A stretch of 64,000 bases of DNA from Rhabditophanes sp. KR3021. Its lineage: Eukaryota > Nematoda > Chromadorea > Rhabditida > Alloionematidae. The position numbers and the translations under genes are program-made. Location: positions 2,418,001-2,482,000 of the forward strand of contig CAUJLY010000001.1 of assembly GCA_963281155.1 (NCBI GenBank), written 5' to 3'. Below the pieces are notes generated by a model that was not told the DNA's origin, did not search any database, and was given only the letters and a program-made list of their open reading frames with translations. Positions within the stretch are counted from its first letter, which is position 1, and the number at the start of each line of letters is the position of its first letter. Below, in pieces: positions 54,480 to 64,000 of the stretch.

Positions 54480-56456
54480 TTTATACATACGTATATCAAA
54501 CGCAATAAATTAAGATGTTACATTAAAAGTTATTCATGCTCTTACAATTATGTTTACAATCCATTCAATTATTTGTTACATTTAATTATTCAATATACTG
54601 AATATATGTACTATGTTAAACTGCTATTTTCATAAAAAAAACGTGGAGACATCAAGGGTTGTTTTAAATCGGTTAATCAGTAATAAAACCATTTTCGTAA
54701 CGTATTAATAGATAGTAAGATAATTGTGTCATTTTAATACTATTTATCAAAGTATTGAAAAATTTATATCAATTTTAAAACTAATTAAATAGCAAATTAA
54801 ACTTTGCTACAAATTATTCAAACATTAAAAACACAAATGGGCCTATCATGAAGACATTTTTATGTTATAAAGACAATCATGGGAGATATAATGATACATA
54901 AATTGGTGGTTATTTTTTATTTAATAGCATTACTTGGGAGTATTCATTTGCTGGTCTAAAAATGTAGCATATTCCTTGTATGAACTATTTAATACTTTTT
55001 CAAGTATTTTAAATTGTCTAAACATAAATAAACGTCAAAATTATATAGATCAGCAGAATAAAATAGATTTGTTTGCGACAGAGAGTATGGGTCGATTAAG
55101 AGAACAAGTGCTGTCAACATTCGTTTCGGGAAAATATAAGGCAAAAGTGTACCTTCGAAGTTGATTAAAATGGTGGTTATATTTACTCAAAATCAGATTA
55201 GCCAATCATATTCTATAAAATGAATAAGTTAATTCTAGAACTAATTAAGGTTATGTATTGACTTATTATTTTTCTTAGTGAACATTTTATATTTCATTGT
55301 AAATCATCAGGATACATTTTTTATTTAATTTTTCATTCACCAGCACAAAAGTTGTCTATTTCTCACTTGGATCTATTGTGGTAAAATATGTATATCAATC
55401 ATCTAGTGCATTTTACTTATTTTTGAATATTTGTTATTTAAATACTAAAATTGTTGGTTTAGAAAGGAAATGTCATAAACATATTTAGTTTTCACATCTT
55501 TCTTCCTGACTATATTATATCCATTGCTCCAACCTAAAAACATTTAAAAACTAATCTATCTTGACAGAATAGTTTAAAATTAATTGAAAACACGCACAAT
55601 ACCAAATTGATCTGTAAAAAGTAAATGTATGAGATATATTTTATTATACTGTTCAATTTAATTAAAAGCACAATATTTAGATTGCAATTATGATCAATGT
55701 CCAAAATAAACCTCATTTTTTGCATTAATATTCTTTGCCTAACACTATAAATAGTCTTTATAGGCAAAATATCTAATAATAACCATCTGTACAACTTCCT
55801 GCCACATTTATTAATTCATAACGTCCTCAAATTGTTGCCAACATTTTAAAATAATACCTACGCACAAATACACACTTTCACCTACATTTAAAAAAAATGT
55901 ATGCCTAAAAATCTACATAACCTATATTGCAACTCATAAAATACTGGCGAATAACTAAATTCTTGATAAAAAATATTAACAAAATATCATTATCAGCACC
56001 TCTTCATTAATAAAAGTATTTTTTAAATTTACAAGCCCATATATCCACTAAATTATTCAATAGATTATCCTAAATTTATCCATCTTAATATTAACCAAAA
56101 AGAGTTTGTTCCAATTAAATAATTGATGGAAGTAGTTTCCCAATTTCCTTACTCTCGTACAGATTTTCCTGTTTACTAATTCACTATCTAATAAATTATG
56201 TTATAAATGCTATTCTCAAAAAGCTGTTTATTTCAATAGTTAATTGATAGATCAATTTGCTTGTAAAATAAGTGACATACTTTAATTTGGTTTCATTTTA
56301 GGACTGAATCATTCAATCTTCTATACCTAAAGCTTATTAGGATTGATTAAAATTATTATTAGTTCAAACCGGAACATTTGTATCTTTTTTTAAATATCAG
56401 TCTTTAACAATTGGTTGAAAGTTTATTCTGAGGCAAATTTTGTGGTGTATTCAAAA
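54480..56456. other. Long intergenic region
   Basis: Nearly 2 kb, AT-rich. One open stretch at 54934-55164 (LYELFNTFSSILNCLNINKR, RLREQVLSTFVSGKYKAK) follows a TTTAATAG site but starts with TTG; not called. No repeats recognised. Confidence 0.45.
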
Positions 56457-58870
56457 ATGACATCCAAGTACTCGAATCCTGCTATCAAATCATATGAAGA
56501 AACAATATCAAAAATCGACTGCTTGCCTGCTCAGATAAATAAGTTATTGCTGATAAAAGAGTCATTACGAAAGGCATGCGAGAAGAATGCCTTAACTGCT
56601 AGTAGTATTAAAGAAAAGGAAAAAGTAAGTGTTTTCAAAATTAAAAGTGTAATCTAACTAATGTTTTAGGAATTATTAAGACTGGTAGATCTGGAAGAGG
56701 AAGACAATGTTTCAGGAATGATAGAACTGATTCGAGAACTAAAGACAGTTTCGAAGTCTGATTTTTTGGCCTTTATTGAAAATGGTTATGACATATCAGA
56801 TGCATCTGATTCAGAAGATGAAAATAATGATTGTCAAGCACCTCACAATGAAACGGATATAGCTTTGGACGATACTGGCATGAGCGAACCTACCACAAGT
56901 GAACGCCAGATGGACACCACGGAATTTCAAGATCTTACAAAATTCCTTCGTAGTAATGACTTTGCTGCTCTGGATTACCATCTTCAGGAAATAAAAAATG
57001 CTGAGGCAATGTCTCCAACCGTCAAATCCGAATTCTCTAAAGAATGTTCACCTTTTGATATCAAATGTCCTGAGCCTGTTGTATTTGAGAGAGACGAGAA
57101 AATTATACAAAAGTACAATTTAAGAAAGTCTTTTTGTTACAAATCAAATAACAATACATTCTTATCGGATGACTCTGATAGTGAACCTGCTGCTAAAAAG
57201 TGCAAGCAGTCATTACTACCACCGCAAATTGATCTTTCGATTCTCGAAGAACAAATGAAGGATCTTGACACTACGACGGTTAACAAGAAGTACAAGAAAC
57301 TTATTAATGACACCAAAAAGAGGAGTCTTTTACTGAACATTGAAGTTAAAATAAGTAGTCTGTTGGAGAAGTCGATTAAAGCAGAAGCTGAAACTGCGTT
57401 GGATCTTCATTGTCTTGCAAAGCACGTTAAATTGGTTCTACACACTCTTGGTATCACTCAAAAACAATTTGCGATTTGTGTAGCCAATCAAACGGAAGGT
57501 CGTTTTAGTGAATTGCTTCTGAATCCACATTCCTCTTGGGTTGGACTAAGAGCCAAAACTCAGGCAATTTATACCAGAATGTTTGCTTTCTTAATTAACG
57601 AAGAAGCTATAAAGTATCTTTTTAGCGAATGCAGTAGGAAAATCAGATCTGGTGTAGTTGTACCTGAGGTGTATTGTCCTGAAACATTTTGGGCAGAGAA
57701 ACCTCTTAATTACTCTCCAGAGCTCTATCCACCCAGGGAAATACACATTCCAGCATCAGCCACGAAGTATACTCCGTCTATGCAAACACCGTCAAGGCCA
57801 TTTATTCGTAGAGTAACAGCAGATGATTATCAAAGTTCAACTGTGCACATTAATCCTACAATTCAATTTTCCAGTGATCCGTCAAAAGTTCCTCGTGTAC
57901 AATTCCTCAAAACCAAGAATCCGGCAATGACCATCTCATCACCACCATCCAAATTCCCTTTAAATGATCAAATAAATGTTTTCAAAGTATGCAGAGAGAC
58001 AATTAATTTATTAAATGAAGCGAGAGTGAATATTAAAAAATTCGGGAAAAGTTTTCCAATCTTGACGGTGAATTGTTCCTAAGATGCATACGTCAACCAG
58101 TTAATTGGGATGTTGCAACAAATGACTTCAAGTTAATTTACATGCGACTAAAGAAGTTCCTAGAAAATGAAACATTGGTATCTAAATTACGTAGAGAGGG
58201 GCTAAATGGATTGCCTTTGGCTGCACCTCAAAAGAATAATCAATCTAGCATAGTTCCTATAAGGAAAAATGCGTTCGTTCCTCACATAGCAGTGAATACA
58301 AAAGATACAGTTCGAAGATTCAAAAACTTATGTGATAAATTTGGTTCAGTTAACAAAAGCTTTTATTTCGATTATGTAAATACACCATATGCTGAAATGG
58401 AAAAGTTACTAAATGATCCAATTGACTGGAGTGAGTGCAACACTTCTCAAATGAATGTATATGTTAAGTTATCTAAACTAACTTTCAGCCCAACTTTGCA
58501 AAGAACCTTTTTGAGAACTTTCCCTTCTAAAAATGTTCCTGCAATTATTCCAGTAAAATATATTAAAGTCGATTCAAGACAGACAGTCTTAGCAAAGTCC
58601 GAGCTCAATGTTTTTAGCATCTGCCAAGGATTTTTGAATTTGCTTAATGAATCAAAGACTTCAATCACCCAATTCGGGGAACAATATATGAAAATGGATG
58701 GTGTTGAATTCGAATTGGCATTGAGGCAACCTCAACCATGGAAACAACTTTCTTTGGACAGACAAAAATGTTATCTTCGCCTCAAATATTTCATGAATAG
58801 CACTAACTTAGTCTCAGTCTTAAAAACAAAGGGTATCGCTGGACTAAACTCAAATTTTAAATTTACCTAA
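56457..58870 (+). CDS. Multi-CUT-domain nuclear protein without homeodomain (frame break in assembly)
   Basis: Exon 1 56457-56624, 45-bp intron, exon 2 from 56670. N-terminal helical region, acidic stretch (ISDASDSEDENND), NLS-like KKCKQ. A typical CUT domain at about 57380-57610: HTLGITQKQFAICVANQTEG, RFSELLLNP, then a helix. Three diverged CUT-like units follow (about 57970-58200, 58300-58500, 58610-58850), each ending like RLKKFLEN or RLKYFMNS. CUT domains bind AT-rich DNA with a homeodomain in Cux/Onecut/SATB proteins; no homeodomain follows here. The first frame stops at 58082 inside unit 2, while the next frame continues NLDGELFLRCIRQPVNWD; one extra base near 58040-58060 gives 789 residues. 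Likely a transcription or chromatin regulator. Confidence 0.75.
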
Positions 58871-59373
58871 ATAACAGACAATATTAGGAACATTGTTATT
58901 TATGAAGTTGTGCTCAATGAAATTATATATATTAACAGCAATTTTTTGCATCACCTAATTGCTTTGCAATTTACTAACTTAATAAACTTGATTACCATTT
59001 ATTAGGCATTTGTGTATATTTTACTGTTTGTTGAAAATGTTAAAAGTATTCAAGGCAATAAAAACTTCGTAATCAGATTTTTATAATTTTAGATCTTTCA
59101 TTTTTGTATAAGATAATGAACCAAGCAAAGACTTTTATTTAAATTAATTGTTAGGTGCTTTTTCCTATTTATAGATTCAAAATTGTTATTACTATCATTG
59201 ATGTACACTTTCTTAATTGTTTTTATTAAATTTTTTTTGAAATTACAAATTCAGGTGTGTCTTATTGTGATTGTCAAATAAATGTTCCTAATTAACTATA
59301 AATTTCTTGCTGATTGTTAATCAAAAGAATTTGTAACTAAGAAAAAGAAACATTCAAATAATCAACAAACAAA
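58871..59373. other. Intergenic
   Basis: AT-rich; a plus-strand ATTTATAG element near 59170 is a weak TATA candidate. Nothing else. Confidence 0.5.
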
Positions 59374-59645
59374 ATGAATTTCCTAGTATTCTTCTTGCTA
59401 TTTGTTGTTATATCGTATACTGCTGCTGGAAATGTTCTTCCCACACTCAGAAGGCAAAGAATATTCGGTGAATGATTTTAACGCTTTAAAATAAGAAGTC
59501 AGCACATTTTAAGAAGAAAAAAACAAAGCCGCGAATATTCACAATGCCTGCTAGAATAAAACGAAGTGTTTTCATTATAAAATCTCAACAAGTTACGACA
59601 TTTTTATTAATGCTAATTATTGTTGTACTTTTAATTATAAAATAA
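59374..59645 (+). CDS. Small secreted or membrane-anchored cationic peptide
   Basis: Exons 59374-59467 and 59503-59645 with a 35-bp intron (GTGAAT...AAGTCAG) give 78 residues: a signal peptide (MNFLVFFLLFVVISYTAAG), a very basic middle (LRRQRIFAHFKKKKTKPRIF, ARIKRS) and a hydrophobic C-terminus (TFLLMLIIVVLLIIK). The layout suggests a precursor with dibasic cleavage sites, or a GPI/TM-anchored cationic peptide; antimicrobial or neuropeptide-like roles are possible (inference). Unspliced, it would end after 33 residues. An AATAAA lies about 45 bp after the stop. No family match. Confidence 0.5.
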
Positions 59646-59734
59646 CTTGAATTATTCATCTCAATGTAATACGTACATAATATAGTTTAGAAATAAATCA
59701 AATTCTAATAATGATGTGTACAAGCACATTCAGA

Positions 59735-60021
59735 GGTATTGGGAAACATCCGTCGCAATTGCTGCGTGCCGTAAATTGCTTCCAACATCAGAATCATATG
59801 ATGTGTCGTAGAGTTAAATACCTCTGATGAAAGAGGAATTGCTGTTGTTAGGACTAAGATTAAGAATTTTGCCTGTCGTTCAGTATCATGTCACACAAAT
59901 AAATGCAGTGGACCTTGAAATTGTTTTTTTGGATGAATCAGATGCTATGACTTCTTTTGCTCAAGCTGCCCTCAGACGTACACTGAAAAAGATTTGCCAT
60001 CAACTTTATCTACAGACTTAA
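59735..60021 (+). pseudogene. Replication factor C small-subunit fragment, part B
   Basis: Reads, with frame breaks, GIGK-SVAIAACRKLL (second half of the Walker A loop), [20 protein letters not shown], and FLDESDAMTSFAQAALRRTL (Walker B and following), the AAA+ core of RFC2/RFC4-type clamp-loader subunits. At least three frame changes and two in-frame stops make it non-functional. The preceding half of Walker A is found downstream at 60407-60516, so the pieces are in the wrong order. Confidence 0.8.
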
Positions 60022-60078
60022 GTACTTACAAACCTCTCAACGGTTTAGTCAAATTTGTTGGCAGATCAAACTTAGACA

Positions 60079-60381
60079 TCATATCCTCTTCTTCCGTACT
60101 TCATCCAGCGTCTTTTCTTCACTATCTTCTTTGTTTAAAGCTTTGGATCCTTTATTTTCTTTTCCAGCCTCACTGTTTTTATCAGGCATAGATTCTTTAT
60201 ATTTATTAGCTTGCTTACAATTTGCGGAATCTTTATCTTCAATTTCATTTTCAACTGTGTGTTCTTCTTTGACACTCGAATTGCTTGTTTTTGATTTAGA
60301 TTTTTGGCCAACTCTTTTTTTTAAAGTTTTCTTTTTTGAAAGGCTTATTTTTTTAATAGGCATAGGAAAGTAGTAAGTCAT
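60079..60381 (-). CDS. Lys/Glu-rich ORF, uncertain
   Basis: 100 codons from ATG 60381: MPIKKISLSKKKTLKKRVGQ, then a highly charged region (VKEEHTVENEIEDKDS, KENKGSKALNKEDSEEKTLD). It lies antisense between the two RFC fragments. In a shifted frame EEEDMMSKFDLPTNLTKPL continues past its end, hinting at another broken exon. Composition suggests a nuclear disordered protein or the N-terminal part of a rearranged gene; no family recognised. Confidence 0.3.
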   Translation of the reverse strand: MTYYFPMPIKKISLSKKKTLKKRVGQKSKSKTSNSSVKEEHTVENEIEDKDSANCKQANKYKESMPDKNSEAGKENKGSKALNKEDSEEKTLDEVRKKRI

Positions 60382-60406
60382 TACATTATATTAAACAATT
60401 TTATAG

Positions 60407-60516
60407 CCGCTCAAAGTCAATGAACGATGTCTTGTCACAAGTGGAAGTAGTAAAAGTCCTCCAAAACTGCATTTCCGACTCAGATCTTCCAAGCATATTA
60501 TTTTATGGTCCTCCAG
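60407..60516 (+). pseudogene. Replication factor C small-subunit fragment, part A
   Basis: After a TTTATAG acceptor the frame reads SKSMNDVLSQVEVVKVLQNC and SDSDLPSILFYGPP, the segment just before the P-loop in RFC2/4. It ends at CCTCCAG with no GT donor following (TTATCA). Part B resumes at exactly the next base of the codon (G|GT ATT GGG AAA). Confidence 0.8.
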
Positions 60517-61045
60517 TTATCATATTTTTAAATATCTTTAAAAACGAGCTTGTATTTGAGCTTCATTAGACTCTTAATAACTCTAAACTGGGTAATATTC
60601 AGTTTCTGTTTCTTTATAAAAGCAAATCTGTGGTGATATAGTAATTGAAAGCACAATATCTGAATAATTAAATGTCAACAACTAATTTATCTCTAAAGTA
60701 ACAACAAAAATTGAACAAGATCATTATTTAAATGAAAGACGGAGCATTTAATGGTTTTCTGAGAATATAATTGCACATTTGGCATTAAACTTAAAACCCG
60801 TAGTGCCCGACATGAAGCTTGGGTAGGTAATTGTCTTTATAGATTGTTTACAGAGAGAGAGTTTATATAAAACTAGGATATACATATAAATACGTATATG
60901 TTTTTAAAATGATTTTCTGTGTGAGAAATCAATGCTATCTTTTTAATCACGTATAACAAACAGAAACGTGCACAAGGTGTACAAAGGCTTTTGTCTAAAA
61001 CGATTCATTTTTTATTATAATCTCCATTAATTCGAATAATCTGCC
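60517..61045. other. Intergenic upstream of skr copy 2
   Basis: AT-rich; no gene seen. Confidence 0.6.
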
Positions 61046-61663
61046 ATGGGAATCAACTCTATCCCAGTTTTCTCTAGAGAAAAAGATGAAATAGAACTTC
61101 CACTTTGTGTAGTTCATCAATCCGGCCTTTTAAGGGAGATGATTGACAGTAAGCTTTCATAATTAAATAGCATTAATATCCGTGTAATTTTTAGGTCTGG
61201 GAATTGATTTGAAATCTGATGAACAAGACCCTATTGAAAGAATTGATTTAGCCAACTGTCCAACATACTGTTTGCAACAAACAATAAACTTTTGTCAATA
61301 TTATGCTAATGATTCAGTGATTGATGAAGACGAAGCGACCGAAAACAGAGAAAATCGTAACAGGAATAATAAAGAGTTTGATGCAACATTTTTCAACGAC
61401 CTCCGCGGAGTCAGCATCGGAGAAATGATGTTGTGTGCAAATTATTTGGACATTCCAAATATGTTGGATCTTTTATGTCAGAATGTTCATGAAATAATAA
61501 AAAAAAAGTCTCCTCAAGAACTTTGTGAAAAACTCGGAATTATGTGTGATTACACCCCCGAGGAGCTTGAAAAAGTAAGTGATATAATTTAATACCATAC
61601 TATTTACAATTTTAGATGGAAGCTGAAATTAGCTGGGTCGATGGTAATAACTATGATTCATAA
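61046..61663 (+). CDS. Skp1-related (SKR) protein, copy 2
   Basis: Exons 61046-61148, 61195-61574 and 61616-61663 encode 176 residues. POZ-like N-terminus (IPVFSREKDEIELPLCVVHQ), IDLANCPTYCLQQTINFCQY, an acidic/Asn-rich insertion (IDEDEATENRENRNRNN), the core MMLCANYLDIPNMLDLLCQN, and the F-box-binding end DYTPEELEKMEAEISW. SCF adaptor as copy 1. Intron positions are the same in both (after 103 nt, and before the last helix), showing a shared origin; exon 1 lengths are identical. AATAAA follows about 20 bp after the stop. It is more diverged than copy 1 in the C-terminal helix. Confidence 0.9.
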
Positions 61664-61775
61664 TGTGTTTCTACAATTATAATAAAATTCATTGAACTTA
61701 ACATATGTTTGTTCATTTATTTTGAATGTGGATATTGGTTATATTTATGAGGTCAATAATTTAATAAAAAATTAC

Positions 61776-61846
61776 TCCCAGTCTGGAAACCGAACCATGA
61801 TCTCACACCTGGCAAGTGCGGATACTCATTACAGGGGGATTCGATT
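61776..61846 (-). pseudogene. tRNA-Gly(GCC)-like relic
   Basis: On the minus strand TAATGAGTATCCGCACTTGC continues into a good anticodon stem-loop (CGCAC/GTGTG around TTGCCAG) and a TTCGGTTTCC T-loop-like end, but acceptor and T stems do not pair. Probably a tRNA pseudogene. Confidence 0.4.
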
Positions 61847-62670
61847 ATTTGAATGATGTGCTGAAGCGATCTACAGTCACGAAAATGAACCTGTGGTAAA
61901 GTCAAACGTTTCCATACGTCGTTCCTCCATAATAATGCCTAAACCGAAGCTTTATCCAAGAACACCAGCAATTTGTATTAATAAACTTATTATAACCATT
62001 TATATTTATTTGCATTGTCCATTTCTGATTATTGTATACCCCTAAAAAGAGATGGTGCAAATAAACAATCATACTAGCTGGGACTGTATGTCATCCCTTG
62101 GATTTGACACAAAATTAGCTTTTTTTGTTCAATATTTGATCCGTTAGATAAAATAATAATTCGCCATTTAAAGTACCTTCAGAATAAGCTCACATCAAAT
62201 AGATTTTACTATATGTGCCTTACTGGCTTGTGGTAAAATATGCATACAAGAAGGTATTTGAAAAACATCAGTTGACACAATGTTTCAAGCTCTCCTTCAA
62301 AATATTCTGATGATTATATAAATAACAAGCAATTTATTTTAAGTGTAATTTAAGGTTAGTATAAGCTTTCAAATTATATTTTTGTTAACTTAAATTTTGG
62401 AATGAGGCTGGAAACGGTTAAAATAAAAGTTATTTATATCTCATTTAATGTAATCTTCTGTTATATCAGTCTCAACCTTGACAGATGTGTCACAATATTA
62501 AATAAAGTAAAAATGGGATTAAAATAAAGTACTTGAATTTGTTTACAATTGTCAAAAATCATATCTAATAAACTCAAAGCTGTCATCCAAATTATTCAAA
62601 ACGTTTTTTTGTGGATACTTTCTTGCAATAGGTGGAATTGATCTTATTATCTTTTCTGAAGTTTTTCAAT
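61847..62670. other. Intergenic
   Basis: AT-rich; no gene recognised. Confidence 0.55.
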
Positions 62671-63444
62671 TTATTGTGATACGGTTGAAGTACTAGATTC
62701 TGGTGTAGCCGTATGAACTGAATCTTTTGCAGTAGAAGCAACAGATTCAGATGTAGGGGGAACAACAGATGCTGGTGTAGTAGCAGCAATAGATTTTGTC
62801 GTGGATGGATCCAAAGACGGTTTATATGTGCTGCTGTCTTCAGTAGATCCATCTGTAGTTTCTGTAGAACATTCATCCGTGGTTGCCTCACCAGATTGAG
62901 GCCTATCAGTAGTATCGGTATCTCCAACATTCTTGCCATCGTCAGTTAACAAATCAGCATTTTCTTTAGCCAATTTCATCCCTGCTTCAAAACCACTCTT
63001 AAATGACGAATCCTTCATATTTTTGATTCGTTTATTTGACTTATCGCCATTGTCTTTTCTTCCATTCTTTTTATCAGCAATTTTCATAAATCCAATTCTT
63101 AAACCTAATGTTACACCGTGTTGAAATGACATAATCTTTCTTCTTTGAAGTTCATTTGATTTTCGGGAATCTTTCTTATCACCTACTTTTCCTGGATTTT
63201 TACGATCTTTGTTTTTTGCGTCTCTTCCAAAACCATGATTTTTTCGTCTCTCATAAGGTTTTTCTAAATTTCCTTTTCTGGGACCATCGAATCCCCCTTC
63301 TGGTCTGTCAAAACCTCGTCCAGATCTATTAAAATCTCGACTAGGTCTGTCGAAACCACGGTCTCTAGATTTGTCAGAATCGTCTCTTGGACCCTGACAT
63401 TCAATCAAAAGTAATGAAACTAATATCAATAGCAAAATCTTCAT
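62671..63444 (-). CDS. Secreted Arg/Asp/Gly-rich protein with mucin-like tail
   Basis: 257 residues from ATG 63444. Signal peptide MKILLLILVSLLLIEC, then a basic region with imperfect repeats of (G/S)FDRP (RGFDRPSRDFNRSGRGFDRP) and many KK/RK pairs, a central part with two GF..G..LA or LGLRIGF motifs (VTLGLRIGFMKIADKK; SGFEAGMKLAKENAD), and a Ser/Thr/Pro-rich tail likely to be O-glycosylated (TTDECSTETTDGSTEDSSTY). No family recognised. No intron seen. A TATA box is 27 bp upstream of the ATG. The frame at 62592-62939 is a shadow of its tail. Confidence 0.7.
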   Translation of the reverse strand: MKILLLILVSLLLIECQGPRDDSDKSRDRGFDRPSRDFNRSGRGFDRPEGGFDGPRKGNLEKPYERRKNHGFGRDAKNKDRKNPGKVGDKKDSRKSNELQRRKIMSFQHGVTLGLRIGFMKIADKKNGRKDNGDKSNKRIKNMKDSSFKSGFEAGMKLAKENADLLTDDGKNVGDTDTTDRPQSGEATTDECSTETTDGSTEDSSTYKPSLDPSTTKSIAATTPASVVPPTSESVASTAKDSVHTATPESSTSTVSQ

Positions 63445-63470
63445 AATTAAATTTTAAATATTAGGATTCT

Positions 63471-63477
63471 TTTTATA
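63471..63477 (-). promoter_or_regulatory. TATA box of the secreted Arg/Asp/Gly-rich gene
   Basis: GGTATAAAAAGAAT on the minus strand, unusually close (27 bp) to ATG 63444, so the leader would be only a few bases unless the transcript is trans-spliced. Confidence 0.45.
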
Positions 63478-64000
63478 CCGATGCTTTTTGAGCTATCTCT
63501 ATAATCTGCTTAAAATTAATTTTAACAAAAACAAGCGTTGTGGATTTTTAGGATTTCATGTTACTAATCAAAAACAAACAAATTTTAACCATAACAATTT
63601 TAAATTTATAAATGTTTGATGTCGTGTATACGTTTCACTTTTATTAATTATTTACTACCCGTGATCTTTCAAATATAAATAGAAAATATGTGCTTAAACA
63701 CATGTAATCTTATTAATCTTTAGCTGCCAATATTATTAACGTTATCTTATGTACTAATTCACAAACAGTTATTTTTAGAATGTTTTAATTTGATCTTCAT
63801 TTATACAAATATTTGCAAAAACTGTCAATACGTAAATAATATTTTGATTTATCTACTTTATTGGAGCCTTAGCGCTTTTTTACTCACATTTGAAACAGAT
63901 GGAGTTACTACTGCGATTTTAAGAGATTGACATGTAAATATAGCTTATATTTGGTATTCTTATATACTTCGGTAGAATGTTTTGTTTGCAACAAGCCTAC
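63478..64000. other. Window end, intergenic
   Basis: AT-rich; no gene or RNA recognised. Confidence 0.55.

Noticed and set aside
58065..58081. A GT...AG interval that would repair the CUT frame
   Set aside because: The GTGAATTGTTCCTAAG interval is 16 bp, too short to splice, and would delete conserved residues.

Overview
The window is a piece of an AT-rich (about 70% A+T by eye) animal nuclear genome, almost certainly a nematode. The evidence is chemoreceptor-type 7TM genes (Srx-like), nematode-style expansions of Skp1-related, F-box and CHK (choline-kinase-like) genes, many small ShKT and other secreted proteins, a V-ATPase subunit e very like C. elegans VHA-17, and introns of mostly 37-57 bp with GTAAGT donors and TTTTAG or TTTCAG acceptors. 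The frequent TTTTAG acceptor and high A+T would fit a Tylenchina (clade IV) worm, but that is a guess.

Layout. 0-11.2 kb: three Srx-like receptor paralogues on the minus strand (one with a broken frame), a two-TM orphan, a decayed hAT transposon, a three-exon front-end fatty acid desaturase and a small secreted CUB-like protein. 11.7-13.8 kb: a C2H2 zinc-finger gene and a V-ATPase subunit e gene in the same orientation. 14.8-20 kb: a two-domain ShKT protein, cysteine-rich secreted genes, a fold-back repeat element and a Gly/His-rich protein with a coding minisatellite. 20.7-27.8 kb: an intronless beta-catenin-like gene, histone H2A and two CHK-kinase genes. 28.7-31.7 kb: a three-copy secreted family whose middle copy is dead. 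32.5-38.9 kb: an F-box gene, the mitochondrial/peroxisomal fission dynamin drp-1, a tiny membrane protein and a frame-broken F-box-like gene. 39-43 kb: three tRNAs, a small membrane protein, a dead SH2-tyrosine kinase and other decayed fragments. 43.5-46.4 kb: a five-exon cytochrome P450 with an insertion in intron 2, and tRNA-Ala. 48-54.5 kb: two three-domain ShKT genes with matching exon sizes, a Skp1-related gene, tRNA-Met and two tRNA-Asn. 56.4-58.9 kb: a multi-CUT-domain nuclear protein with no homeodomain. 59.3-63.5 kb: a cationic membrane peptide, scrambled RFC exons, a second Skp1-related gene and a secreted RGD-like/mucin-like protein.

Functional links. The two Skp1-related genes and two F-box-type genes would act in SCF ubiquitin ligases. 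The desaturase, P450, CHK and ShKT genes fit gut or hypodermal metabolism and environment response, and several of these genes carry a TATA box close to the start codon. Housekeeping genes (H2A, drp-1, vha-17) are interspersed.

Three otherwise intact genes (receptor at 6.6-7.5 kb, F-box-like at 37.6-38.9 kb, CUT protein at 56.5-58.9 kb) each lack exactly one base relative to an open frame, which may reflect assembly indels rather than biology. Several genes (vha-17, the small membrane proteins, the terminal ShKT exons) are spliced and visible only when introns are removed.
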